Below are positions 25,013 through 33,342 of a stretch of DNA of 64,000 nt, piece by piece. The translations under genes were made by a program, and so were the position numbers. Within the stretch, counting starts at the first letter, position 1; each line of letters starts with the position of its first letter. The notes under the pieces were generated by a model that saw only the letters and a program-made list of their open reading frames with translations, did no database searches and was not told the DNA's origin. Origin of the DNA: Isosphaeraceae bacterium EP7 (lineage in GTDB: Bacteria > Planctomycetota > Planctomycetia > Isosphaerales > Isosphaeraceae); contig CP151667.1 in the NCBI GenBank assembly GCA_038400315.1, positions 6,769,174 through 6,833,173 of the forward strand, written 5' to 3'.

Positions 25013-26149
25013 TCAGCAGGCGACGAGCTGGGCCATGGCGGCCTGGCGGCGTTGGCGCGCCAGGCGGTCGGGTCGCTGGCTTCGAACAGCCTGGGGAGCG
25101 TTTTCGGGCGGTGATTGGGCGGGGGGCTCGGCCTGGGGTGCGGGTTCGATCGCCCGGGCGAAGTGGCCACGCGGGTCGAACTGGCTTCGTTCTGCGCCGG
25201 AGTGGGTTCGTTCTGCGCCGGCGCCGGGGCCGGAAGGCATCTGGCGAGGGGCCGGGAAGTTGGGGACGGCGGCCGGGTTGGGGCCTTTCCAGGCGGGCGG
25301 GTCGAAGTCGCGCTTGCCGAACCCGTGGTCGTCGGGCCGCGTCTTGTTGCCTTTGTGCATCTGGTCGAGCGCCCACTTCATCCGGCGGAAGCTGGCGGTC
25401 TCGTAGCGGCGCAGCAGGACGAGCGCGGGGTCCTCGACGGTGAACAAGCCCTTGGCGGCGGCCTCGCGGCGGTCGTCCTCGATGTCGTCGAGGCTCGACT
25501 CCTTGCGCGCGTGCAGCCGTTCGAGCTGGTCGTCGACGAGTGCCTGGCGGGCTCCGAGCGAGGTCGCGTCGTCGTCAACGTCGAGGAACATGGGCATGTC
25601 GCGGGCGGCGAGGTCGACGCCCAGAAGGTCGAGGGCCATGGTCCTCTGCTCGTCGGTCCATGCGCCGGTCTTGTCGAGCGCATGGCCGAGCGCCTGCCAG
25701 CGGCCGATCAGCCATTCGCAGCCGGGCGCGGTGACGCTCAGCCTGGAGGCGGTCTCATCGGGGCGAGCGGGCAGCGACCGGGCCAGCCTGGCGGCCTCGG
25801 CCTTGCGCTCGTCGGCCCAGCAATCGTTGGTCTGGCGGGCGCGGAAGTCGCGGGCGAGCTGCTCCTCGACCCGGCAGCGGTCGATCCGGATGCTCTCGAT
25901 GGCAATCGTCTCGACGAGCCCCATCTCGAACGCGTTGGCCGGCCGCAGCGACGAGTTCCACTGCTCGGCCCGCTCGCGCACGGCCTGCATGGTATCCTCG
26001 GGCAGCACGGCGCCCTCCCCCGCTAGCCCGTGAACCAGGCTATTCCGGCGAGACTTCGCCTTCCCCTCGGCCGTCTTCGGCCCGGTGCTGAGCAGCGCGT
26101 TGCGTCGATTGGCCTCAATCCGCTTCTGGCTGATTTCGATGGGTCCCAT
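25013..26149 (-). CDS. Conserved planctomycete hypothetical protein
   Basis: 378 residues. The N-terminus (ISQKRIEANRRNALLSTGPK then TAEGKAKSRRNSLVHGLAG) matches a motif I know from many hypothetical proteins of Planctomycetota and Acidobacteria, often in many copies per genome. The middle is helical and charged (DQLERLHARKESSLDDIEDD); the C-terminal 100 residues are Pro/Ala-rich and low complexity. There is no signal peptide or membrane segment. A DNA- or RNA-associated role is only a guess from the basic N-terminus. It converges on the riboswitch-controlled ORF. Confidence 0.75.
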   Translation of the reverse strand: MGPIEISQKRIEANRRNALLSTGPKTAEGKAKSRRNSLVHGLAGEGAVLPEDTMQAVRERAEQWNSSLRPANAFEMGLVETIAIESIRIDRCRVEEQLARDFRARQTNDCWADERKAEAARLARSLPARPDETASRLSVTAPGCEWLIGRWQALGHALDKTGAWTDEQRTMALDLLGVDLAARDMPMFLDVDDDATSLGARQALVDDQLERLHARKESSLDDIEDDRREAAAKGLFTVEDPALVLLRRYETASFRRMKWALDQMHKGNKTRPDDHGFGKRDFDPPAWKGPNPAAVPNFPAPRQMPSGPGAGAERTHSGAERSQFDPRGHFARAIEPAPQAEPPAQSPPENAPQAVRSQRPDRLARQRRQAAMAQLVAC

Positions 26150-26407
26150 GGTGCTGCGTCGCTCCGTTGGGTGCAGGTTCCAAGGTGTCGCCGACGTTGG
26201 CGAAGGCCCCGCCGCGCGGCATCGCGCGATCGAGGGCTCTATGGAGAACTATCCTGAAAAACGGGCGTCCGGTTCTGTGAAAGTTGGGAATCTTGCGATT
26301 TTCTCGCGGACCCCGGCGAGATTTCGACGGGCGGCCTTGAAATGGGTGTGACCGAAGCATGATGTTGTCGTTCAGCCTTGGCCAGAATGCACCCCAACGC
26401 TTCACTT

Positions 26408-26845
26408 TTATGGCTCGTCGGTCTCGACCGTTCGGGTCGGGCCGAAGCTGTTGCGATACTCCTTCACGACATGCTTCGTCCCGTTGGGCTTGGTCGTGGT
26501 GCTTGTGATCGACAGTCGTTCCTTGGAGGCTGCCCGCAGGAAAAGCCCCAGAAGGACGGAGAGGAACCCGGTCAGGATCATCAGTTGACCCACTGTCATA
26601 CGCTTCCTGGGGCGGTCGAGCTCCGCGGGGCGGTAGAGGCAGAGGCCGAACCCTCCCACGAACGTCGCCGTGTAGATGTATGTCGCCGGTTCTCCGAACA
26701 CAGCTCCGAGGTACGTCGGCCACCACTCCGGGCTGCCCTCTTCCAGGCCACCCGCCGCCAGCGTTGAGAAGCCAAGGATCAGCAACAACACCCACGCGCT
26801 GCCCGCGACGATCAGCACGCCGAGGGCGTATCGTATGGAGCTCAT
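26408..26845 (-). CDS. Small integral membrane protein
   Basis: 145 residues from ATG 26845, preceded by GAGG 7-8 bases upstream; an in-frame extension to 26944 lacks a ribosome site. Three hydrophobic segments are visible: YALGVLIVAGSAWVLLLILG, ATYIYTATFVGGFGLCLY, and GQLMILTGFLSVLLGLFL. The C-terminal tail is polar (SITSTTTKPNGTKHVVKEY). No family recognised. It is transcribed divergently from the small gene at 27025. Confidence 0.62.
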   Translation of the reverse strand: MSSIRYALGVLIVAGSAWVLLLILGFSTLAAGGLEEGSPEWWPTYLGAVFGEPATYIYTATFVGGFGLCLYRPAELDRPRKRMTVGQLMILTGFLSVLLGLFLRAASKERLSITSTTTKPNGTKHVVKEYRNSFGPTRTVETDEP

Positions 26846-27024
26846 GGCCGCACCTCGTGGATTTCTGGATCGGGTTGATCCGTACTTGTCGCACCATTGT
26901 TCCGGTTTGGCCAGGGCCAGTTCACCAACCGCATCGTCCGGCAATCGACCGGACGGCTCGGGGATGGCTTTGTCGTGGCCTGTCCCGCCGACAGTTCGAT
27001 ATACGCTCCAAAGGAGGGCGAACG

Positions 27025-27351
27025 TTGGAACATCCTGGCTGGCGTCCGATCGAACGGGGGGAGTTTGATTCCCTCATGGCCAAGCAAGAGGGGGACCTCG
27101 ACCGCGGCCAGAGGGCGATGCTCGATGCCGACCGCGCCGAGCCCTGGCGGGCCGTCATCCGCCGTTCCGAGCAGGCGGGGGATGAGATGGTGTGGGTGAT
27201 CGCCGAACGGCGGGGGCAGGTTCTCTACTTCGACGACGTCGAATGGGGGTGGAACTTCTCCGAGGTCGACGAGGAGGGTCGCGTACTCCGGCCCGGCGGC
27301 GGGCAGGGCGAGTTGAGCGGCGTGCTGGAGTTGGGAACCACGACCTCGTGA
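27025..27351 (+). CDS. Small cytoplasmic hypothetical protein (TTG start)
   Basis: 108 residues. AAGGAGGG at 27011-27018 lies 6 bases before a TTG codon, and this decides the start; no ATG or GTG nearby is as well placed. The product (EHPGWRPIERGEFDSLMAKQ at the start, then a beta-rich half with VWVIAERRGQVLYFDDVEWG) is soluble and acidic. The WGWNFSEVDEEGRVL stretch resembles the small immunity-like or SMI1-like proteins of planctomycetes only loosely. Function unknown. Confidence 0.7.
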   Translation: MEHPGWRPIERGEFDSLMAKQEGDLDRGQRAMLDADRAEPWRAVIRRSEQAGDEMVWVIAERRGQVLYFDDVEWGWNFSEVDEEGRVLRPGGGQGELSGVLELGTTTS

Positions 27352-27529
27352 GGCGGTGTGGGCTCCGTGAGACCCCTCCCATCACATCGAACATCAATCG
27401 TCAGCCGCACCCCTCGAAATCAATTGGCAACGGCGCAAGCCTTTCCTCCGGTGGTGAGGTGCGGGTACGCTCGGCCGTCTTGGCGGTTCATGACTTGAAC
27501 TGAGAGCACATTCCTGGGGAGCGTTCATC

Positions 27530-28294
27530 GTGGATTCGCTGCTGATCGCCGCCGCCGTGTTCGCCTGCTCGATCGCCGGCGCCGCGGGGGGTGGGCTTCT
27601 CCGACGGTTCGTGCCGGAGTCCCACCTGAACGGGGAATCGAAGGACGTCGTCAAACAGGGCTTCGGCCTGATCGCCACGATGGTGGCGCTTGTCATCGGC
27701 CTGCTCGTGGCCTCGGCGAAGTCGCAATTCGACTCCGAGAGCGACGGATTCAAGCAGCTGTCGACGAACCTCATCCTGCTCGACCGCTCGCTGGCCCACT
27801 ACGGCCCGGAGACGAAGGCCGTGAGGGAGTCGCTCCGCCAGGCAGTCGAATCGATCGTCGAGAAGCACTGGCCGAACGACAAGGCGCGGCCCGTCCTGGC
27901 GGTGGACGCCGGGGAGATCACGGCGCACGGCGAGGCCCTCATCGGGGCGATCCGCGACCTGGCGCCGAAGGGCGAGTTCCAGTCCACGATCAAAGCGCAG
28001 GCCATCGATATCTCCCGCGACCTGGCGAAGACCCGCTGGACGCTGAGCCAGCCGCTGGGCCCGCTCCTGCCGACGCCGTTCCTGTTCGTGCTGGCCTTCT
28101 GGCTCGCGATCCTGTTCGCGAGCTTCGGCCTGCTGACGCCCCGGAACGGGACCGTCGTCGTGACCCTGGCCCTCTGCGCCCTCTCGCTCTCGGGCGCCAT
28201 CTTCCTGATCGCCGACCTGGGCCAGCCGGCCACCGGCCTGATCCAGATCCCGAGCACATCGCTGCGCTACGCCCTGTCGCAACTCGGCAAGTGA
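27530..28294 (+). CDS. DUF4239 (bestrophin-like) membrane protein
   Basis: 254 residues from a GTG preceded by GGGGAG. The layout is that of DUF4239: an N-terminal helix (LLIAAAVFACSIAGAAGGGLL), a second (GFGLIATMVALVIGLLVASA), a central soluble helical region (about 70-175), and two C-terminal helices (PFLFVLAFWLAILFASFGLL and VTLALCALSLSGAIFLIADL). The family is distantly related to bestrophin-like anion channels, but its activity is not established. It stands alone between short intergenic regions. Confidence 0.8.
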   Translation: MDSLLIAAAVFACSIAGAAGGGLLRRFVPESHLNGESKDVVKQGFGLIATMVALVIGLLVASAKSQFDSESDGFKQLSTNLILLDRSLAHYGPETKAVRESLRQAVESIVEKHWPNDKARPVLAVDAGEITAHGEALIGAIRDLAPKGEFQSTIKAQAIDISRDLAKTRWTLSQPLGPLLPTPFLFVLAFWLAILFASFGLLTPRNGTVVVTLALCALSLSGAIFLIADLGQPATGLIQIPSTSLRYALSQLGK

Positions 28295-28457
28295 GGGGCC
28301 GGCCGGCGTCGCCGACCATTCCGGGACCACTGCTCGACCCCGCCGCGATCACATGCCTGGATCCGATCGGCTCAGGTATGCCGGCCTACCTCGCCCAGCT
28401 ATCATGAGGCCCGCGGGGCGGATCCAGAATGGCGTCGGCAAGTTGCTGGAGACGGTG

Positions 28458-28847
28458 ATGGACAAGTATCAGGCGCTCCGAGAGGCGGGCACGAACGGCG
28501 CGAACTACGATCTGGACACCGATGCCGTCATCGGGCACCTACGCGAGTGGGATGCGAAGTACGGGATCGAGCTGAGCGACGCGTCATCGGATTCGGTGGT
28601 CGTCCTGTTCGATCGGCTGCCGGATGATGCGGGTTCCCTGGCGGATGACGTCTATGCGTTCTGTCCCGACACCGTCGACCAGCACTTCGGCTGCTTCAAG
28701 GAGATGCTGGAGATGCACGAGGACGCGGTTCCCGAGGATCTGAGGGAGTTGGTCGAAGGCGTCGATCTGGAGGACGAGAACTACGGCGTGGAGCTTCTGA
28801 GGAAGTCCATCGTGAGCACGAAGGCCGTCAGGTTATGGTGGGACTGA
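28458..28847 (+). CDS. DUF4253-like protein
   Basis: 129 residues. WDAKYGIELSDASSDSVVV, then FDRLPDDAGSLADDVYAFCP, and the end VSTKAVRLWWD match the pattern of DUF4253 proteins, whose C-terminus is typically xLWWD. ATG 28458 has GGAG 7 bases upstream; an ATG at 28404 in frame is an alternative. The protein is small, acidic and cytoplasmic. The family has no established function; members are often near toxin/immunity or SUKH genes, which is not evident here. Confidence 0.72.
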   Translation: MDKYQALREAGTNGANYDLDTDAVIGHLREWDAKYGIELSDASSDSVVVLFDRLPDDAGSLADDVYAFCPDTVDQHFGCFKEMLEMHEDAVPEDLRELVEGVDLEDENYGVELLRKSIVSTKAVRLWWD

Positions 28848-29042
28848 CGAGCCTGAGCACGAAGCCCCGACGTCTTGAGGCGATGACCGACCGCCACGTC
28901 TTGAACGTCAAGTTGGGAGCCGCCTGCACCGGTTTTTTACTGGGCAAGGCGGATCGAGCGACTTCATCCTCATGATGCGGCGTGCTGTAGACTCTGGTGG
29001 CGTACACGGCTGGTTTGGAATGGGATTTTAAGGGGACGCGTC

Positions 29043-29285
29043 ATGCGATTTATCCTGGGGTTCTTCCTGCTGCTGTTCCTGGGAGCGATCGGGGTCTTCG
29101 CCCTGCAAAATACCGAGGCGGTGACGGTGAGCTTCCTGAACTGGAGCCTCAAGGCGCCGTTCGCCCTGACGGCGATCGGCATCTATCTGCTGGGGATGCT
29201 CAGCGGCTGGACGGTGGTGGCGTTCTTGCGGCGGTCGATCCGCCAGGTGGCGACGACCCCCCCGCCGCGCCAGGTCGAGCTCTGA
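29043..29285 (+). CDS. LapA/DUF1049 family membrane protein
   Basis: 80 residues with the LapA (DUF1049) pattern: FILGFFLLLFLGAIGVFALQ, the hallmark QNTEAVTVSFLNWSLKAP, then a second helix TAIGIYLLGMLSGWTVVAFL and a short basic tail. AAGGGG 9 bases upstream fixes the start. In E. coli LapA acts with LapB in lipopolysaccharide assembly control; in other phyla the role is unknown. The gene converges on the HAF-repeat gene with only 15 bp between stops. Confidence 0.85.
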   Translation: MRFILGFFLLLFLGAIGVFALQNTEAVTVSFLNWSLKAPFALTAIGIYLLGMLSGWTVVAFLRRSIRQVATTPPPRQVEL

Positions 29286-29300
29286 TCGACGGCGAGAGGG

Positions 29301-30365
29301 TCAGGGTTTGGGGGCCGGGGCTGCGGGCTTGTCGGGTTCGGCCGGGGGCTCGGGGACTTCTTCCTTGTCGAGCACCCCGGCAACCTGGTTCTGGTCATTG
29401 ATGGCGGTGGCGGTGACGAAGTCGGGCCCGCACTCGACGAGGATCCGCAGGCGGCCGCCGATGTAGACGAACGCGTTGGGGCCGACGTCGGAGCCTCGGG
29501 GGCCGTCGATCATGCCGACGATTGCCCCCGAATTGTTGAGGGCGTAGGCCTCGGCGCGGGGGTAGCCGGGGGGCTTGGGCAGGGTCTTGTTGCGGCCGTT
29601 GCGGGGGGAGATGACGGCGTCGGCGGTGCCGTCGCCGTTGTCATGGAAGCCGACGACGGTGCCCGCGTTGTTGACGGCCCGAGGGAGGAACTCGCCGACG
29701 CCACCGATGGCCTGGTAGGTCCAGGCGCCCTTGGCGTCCCTGGTCCAGAGGCAGGGGATGGCGCCGTCGACGGACGTGACGCGGTTGCCGTCGTCGCTGA
29801 TGGCGACGACCTGCGCGCCGAGCTGCTCGTTGTGCAGCAGCGGGATGACGGCCCATTCGTCGCCCTTGGGTTCCCAGAGGCAGGCCCTGACGCGGCGATC
29901 GCCGATGGAGAAGCCGCTGACCCGACGGCCGTCGCGGCTGATGCCGCAGGCGATGGAGGCGGAGTCGCCCGGCAGGGCGCCCAGGCCGCGCATGCCCTTG
30001 GCCTCGTCCCAGGCGAAGGCCTGGTTGCGCAGGTGGATGACCGTGTTGAACGACGCGGGCTTGCTGACGCGGCCGACGACGAGGCCCGACTCGCTGACGG
30101 CGGCGGGGAATGTGGACGTGTAGCCGGGTAGCAGCGGCAGGGTCACCTGGCGCCCTGCGCTGGCGAAGAAGGGGACCTGGGCGACGATGCCGGGGGTCTT
30201 CGGGTCTTCGGCCCACTCGAAGCCGACGACGTCGCCGCGCGCGTTGATGCCCGTGGCGATGATGCCGTCGTCCTTGGGAGAGGCCACCCTGAAGACGTTG
30301 TCGCCGGCCTGGGGCGGGGCCGCGACCGGGGCGGCGGCGAGGAGCAGGAGCATGACGATGGGCAT
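29301..30365 (-). CDS. Secreted HAF-repeat beta-propeller protein
   Basis: 354 residues from ATG 30365, which begins a signal peptide (PIVMLLLLAAAPVAAPPQA). The body is built from repeats of the HAF type (AFAWDEAKGMRGLGALPGDS; ATGINARGDVVGFEW; ALNNSGAIVGMIDG; TAINDQNQVAGVLD), in which an xINxxGxVVG pattern recurs about every 40-50 residues. Such proteins are extracellular and of unknown function. The C-terminus is Pro/Ala-rich (PPAEPDKPAAPAPKP). It is divergent from the ECF41 sigma gene. Confidence 0.8.
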   Translation of the reverse strand: MPIVMLLLLAAAPVAAPPQAGDNVFRVASPKDDGIIATGINARGDVVGFEWAEDPKTPGIVAQVPFFASAGRQVTLPLLPGYTSTFPAAVSESGLVVGRVSKPASFNTVIHLRNQAFAWDEAKGMRGLGALPGDSASIACGISRDGRRVSGFSIGDRRVRACLWEPKGDEWAVIPLLHNEQLGAQVVAISDDGNRVTSVDGAIPCLWTRDAKGAWTYQAIGGVGEFLPRAVNNAGTVVGFHDNGDGTADAVISPRNGRNKTLPKPPGYPRAEAYALNNSGAIVGMIDGPRGSDVGPNAFVYIGGRLRILVECGPDFVTATAINDQNQVAGVLDKEEVPEPPAEPDKPAAPAPKP

Positions 30366-30582
30366 GATTGACCCCGCGGTTGGCGAGACGCCCCTGGGCC
30401 GCACCGGCGCCGACGCGGGGGGGAGACGGCTACGATTGCAACGGAGGCCGGCCGGCGGGTCAAGCGCCAGGCAGGCCGAACCGGGCGAGATGCGGGCCGC
30501 AGAATGATTCTTGCGTCGAGGTTGTCACGGATTTGCAGGCCTATTCGTCCTTGGTCCTGTTCGGACTGAAGGAGGAGATGCG

Positions 30583-31491
30583 ATGACGCTGGACGATGGA
30601 CACGGCCGCGACGAAGACGCAGACAACGACCCGGGCCGGCTGCGGCCGAAGCTGCTGGCCGTGGCCTATCGGATGCTCGGGAGCGTGGCCGACTCCGAGG
30701 ACGTGGTGCAGGACGCCTACCTGAAGCTCCAGCTGGCGGAGGGCGAGATCCTGTCGCCCGAGGGCTGGCTGGTGAAGGCCACGACCAGGCTCTGCATCGA
30801 CCGGCTGCGGCAGGCGAAGCGGCGCGAGGCCTACGTGGGCCCCTGGCTGCCCGAGCCAGCGCAAGGGACCTGGGGCGGGGCGACGATGGACCGCCTGGAA
30901 CTGGCCGAGTCGCTGTCGATGGCGTTCATGGTCCTGCTGGAGACCCTCTCGCCGCAGGAACGGGCCGCCTACCTCCTTCGAGAGGTTTTCAACTACGAAT
31001 ACGAGGAGATCGCCGATTTACTCGATCTGACCGCGGTGAACGTCCGGCAGATCGCGTCGAGGGCCAGGCGGCGGATCGAGTCGAGCGAGCGCCGGTTCGC
31101 ACCGGCCGCCGAAGGCCGGGCCGACGACCTGGCGGGCCGGTTCTTCGACGCCTGCACGTCGGGGGATGTCGGGACGATCGAGGCGCTGCTGGTCGCCGAC
31201 GTGGTGATGTACTCCGACGGTGGCGGCAAGACCCACGCGTCGCCCAGGCCGATCATGGGCTCGGCCCGGGTGGCCAGAATGCTGTCGGTCGCCTTCCCCA
31301 AGCGGATGAAGAAATACGAGGCCTCGGTGGTGAGCGTGAACGGCCAGCCGGGCTTGGTGTTCTGGGAGGCGGGAAAGGCCGTCCAGATCACCACCATCTC
31401 GGTGGCCAATGGGACGATCGCCGAGATCTACACGGTCTTGAATCCGGAGAAGCTCAGTCGCTGGAATTCGGCGACCAATCCCGATGTCTAG
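30583..31491 (+). CDS. ECF41-group RNA polymerase sigma factor
   Basis: 302 residues from ATG 30583 with AAGGAGGAG upstream. Sigma-2 region about 12-80 (YRMLGSVADSEDVVQDAYLK), sigma-4 about 105-160 (LSPQERAAYLLREVFNYEYE, IADLLDLTAVNVRQIASRAR), then a fused SnoaL/NTF2-like domain (180-300). All ECF41 hallmarks are present: WLPEP in the linker, DGGGK in the extension, and NPEKL (NPDKL-like) at the end. In the group the C-terminal domain controls activity in cis and there is no anti-sigma factor; the target is usually the adjacent gene. The next gene, a carboxymuconolactone-decarboxylase homologue, is exactly the expected partner. Confidence 0.93.
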   Translation: MTLDDGHGRDEDADNDPGRLRPKLLAVAYRMLGSVADSEDVVQDAYLKLQLAEGEILSPEGWLVKATTRLCIDRLRQAKRREAYVGPWLPEPAQGTWGGATMDRLELAESLSMAFMVLLETLSPQERAAYLLREVFNYEYEEIADLLDLTAVNVRQIASRARRRIESSERRFAPAAEGRADDLAGRFFDACTSGDVGTIEALLVADVVMYSDGGGKTHASPRPIMGSARVARMLSVAFPKRMKKYEASVVSVNGQPGLVFWEAGKAVQITTISVANGTIAEIYTVLNPEKLSRWNSATNPDV

Positions 31492-31506
31492 ATGGGAGAT
31501 GCAGCG

Positions 31507-31974
31507 ATGGGACCTCGACTCGACTACCTGAAGCTGGCGCCCGATGCGGCCAAGGCGATGCTCGACCTGGGCAAGGCCGTGGCCCGCAGCGGGCTGGAAG
31601 AGAGCCTGATCGAGCTGGTGAAGACCCGCGTCTCGCAGATCAACGGGTGCGGGTTCTGCCTGGACATGCACACCAAGGACGCACGGGCCGCCGGCGAGAC
31701 CGAGCAGCGGCTCTACCTGCTGGGCGCCTGGCGTGAGGCGCCGTTCTACACCGACAGGGAACGCGCGGCCCTGGCCTGGGCCGAAGCCCTGACGCGGATC
31801 GAGGGCGGGGTGCCCGACGAGGTCTTCGAGGAAGCCTCCAGGCATTTCGAGGAGGCGGAGCTGGTGGCCCTGACCTGGGCGGTGGTCGCGATCAACGGCT
31901 GGAATCGGGTCGCCATCGGCTTCCGCAGCGTGCCCGGATCGTACAAACCCAAGGGAGCAGCCGTCCATGTTTAA
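31507..31974 (+). CDS. Carboxymuconolactone decarboxylase / AhpD-like protein
   Basis: 155 residues. The AhpD-type motif NGCGFCLDMH supplies the CxxC and downstream His used for peroxidase-type redox chemistry in the family. ATG 31507 has GGGAG upstream; an ATG at 31492, immediately after the sigma gene's TAG, is an alternative. Its position directly behind an ECF41 sigma factor matches the well-known pairing of this sigma group with carboxymuconolactone decarboxylases, oxidoreductases or epimerases. It overlaps the following cupin gene by 8 bases, so at least two of the three genes are cotranscribed. Confidence 0.9.
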   Translation: MGPRLDYLKLAPDAAKAMLDLGKAVARSGLEESLIELVKTRVSQINGCGFCLDMHTKDARAAGETEQRLYLLGAWREAPFYTDRERAALAWAEALTRIEGGVPDEVFEEASRHFEEAELVALTWAVVAINGWNRVAIGFRSVPGSYKPKGAAVHV

Positions 31975-32407
31975 GACGATGATTGCGGTCGTATTCGGGG
32001 CCATCCTGGGGGCCGGCGGGCTCTCCCTGGCCGGCCACGACGAGCGAGACGAGGATGACAATGCGACGGTGAGGGTGATCGCCGAGCGCGACATCCTGGA
32101 AAAGCTGGACGGCGAGGCCGCCAAGGTCTCGATGATCGAGGTGACCCACGCGCCGGGGGCAGCCGGCAAGCCCCACCGGCACTCGGGCCCGATCTTCGGC
32201 TACATCCTGGAAGGGGAATATGAGCTCGGCCTGGATGACAAGCCGGCGAAGACCCTGAAGGTCGGCGAGACGTTCTACGAGCCGAAGGGGGCCCTGCACC
32301 GGGTCGGGCGGAACCCCGACCCGAAGAAGCCGACCAGGGTCCTGGCGGTGCTGCTGCACTCGCGCGACGGGGCGCCGCCGACGGTCCTCGAGCCCTCGGC
32401 GAAGTAA
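31967..32407 (+). CDS. Exported cupin-domain protein
   Basis: 146 residues. A hydrophobic N-terminus (MFKTMIAVVFGAILGAGGLS) indicates export. The cupin barrel has the first metal motif in PHRHSGPIFGYILEGEYEL and the second in GETFYEPKGALHRVG. Related cupins bind a divalent metal and may act as dioxygenases or sensors; which applies here is unknown. The ATG lies inside the end of the upstream AhpD-like gene, making it the third gene of the ECF41 operon. Confidence 0.87.
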   Translation: MFKTMIAVVFGAILGAGGLSLAGHDERDEDDNATVRVIAERDILEKLDGEAAKVSMIEVTHAPGAAGKPHRHSGPIFGYILEGEYELGLDDKPAKTLKVGETFYEPKGALHRVGRNPDPKKPTRVLAVLLHSRDGAPPTVLEPSAK

Positions 32408-32795
32408 TTTCCGGGATGAGCGGGCCGGGGGAGGGATCCCCCGGCCGTGCCCGGTTTGATCGACCGGGCCGGTCCCGACGCCGATGAGGGCGCGGGAGGC
32501 TCCGACGCGTCGGCCTCCGGCCGGCGACACGGAGAATGAGCTTACGCCGCTGAACGGGACGGTCGAGCGCCCGGAGGCGGGACAGTCGCCCCGGGTTCGC
32601 CATCGGAGCTTCGCGCCGGGCTCATCGCGGCTTCATCGAGGCGCGAGACGATAGGGCCGCCGACCGGTGGACGAGCGGGAAAGTCGACCGTTCTGTCCAT
32701 CCCCGTCCGGGTGGCCTCTGATAGAATTCACACTTCCGAGGCGAGTGCGGGCTCGCCGGGCATGCACGCGGAGTCGCTCGAACCGGGGCGTGGCC
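32408..32795. other. Intergenic region after the ECF41 operon
   Basis: 388 bp without a convincing gene. An inverted C/G-rich stretch just after the cupin stop (CCGGGGGAGGGATCCCCCGG, about 32427-32446) could form a short terminator hairpin without a clear U-tract. A TAGAAT hexamer at 32720-32725 may be a -10 element for the next gene, but its -35 is poor. Confidence 0.3.
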
Positions 32796-33272
32796 ATGAC
32801 CGGAGATCGGATCGGACTGAGGAATACGATGTGGCTGGCGGTCGTCGCGGCGATCAACCTGGCGATGTTCCGCGGGGTGATGAACCTGCTGTTGATCCCG
32901 GCCATCGCCGTCTTCCTCGTTTTGCTCGATGTCGTGCTCGTCCGTGTCTTGATCTGGAGGAGGCCGCTCCGCCCGTTCGACTACGGGTTCATCGCCTGCG
33001 GATTTACGGCCGCGATGGTGTCACTGTCGCCGGGCGTTCAGGATTTCCTCCTCCCCGCGATCCGGCGGCTGCACGAAGAACTCTTCCATATTCTGAGCTT
33101 CTACGGGCTCGGTTGGTTCGGTTACTTCTCCTACTTCACCTTGCATCGCGTGGTCGTCTGCGCCCTGATTCTCTCAGTCGCCCTGGCCGGCGGATTCGCC
33201 GCGAAGGCGTTGAATCAACGTCGATTGAACCGATTCGAGCGGGCCGATCGGCCTCCTTTGCAGGACGCCTAG
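32796..33272 (+). CDS. Integral membrane protein, unknown function
   Basis: 158 residues from ATG 32796; an upstream in-frame region is Arg/Ser-rich and not coding-like. Hydrophobic segments include MWLAVVAAINLAMF, GVMNLLLIPAIAVFLVLLDV (may be two helices), FDYGFIACGFTAAMVSLS, and VVVCALILSVALAGGFAA near the C-terminus. Aromatic-rich YGLGWFGYFSYFTLH precedes the last helix. No family recognised. It runs in the same direction as the phosphatase-like gene 70 bp downstream. Confidence 0.6.
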   Translation: MTGDRIGLRNTMWLAVVAAINLAMFRGVMNLLLIPAIAVFLVLLDVVLVRVLIWRRPLRPFDYGFIACGFTAAMVSLSPGVQDFLLPAIRRLHEELFHILSFYGLGWFGYFSYFTLHRVVVCALILSVALAGGFAAKALNQRRLNRFERADRPPLQDA

Positions 33273-33342
33273 CCCCCATGCGTCGCAGCGGGGCACGTTG
33301 TTCGAGGCCCCCAGTCCATCCACCTTCGAGGATCGCCGGACG

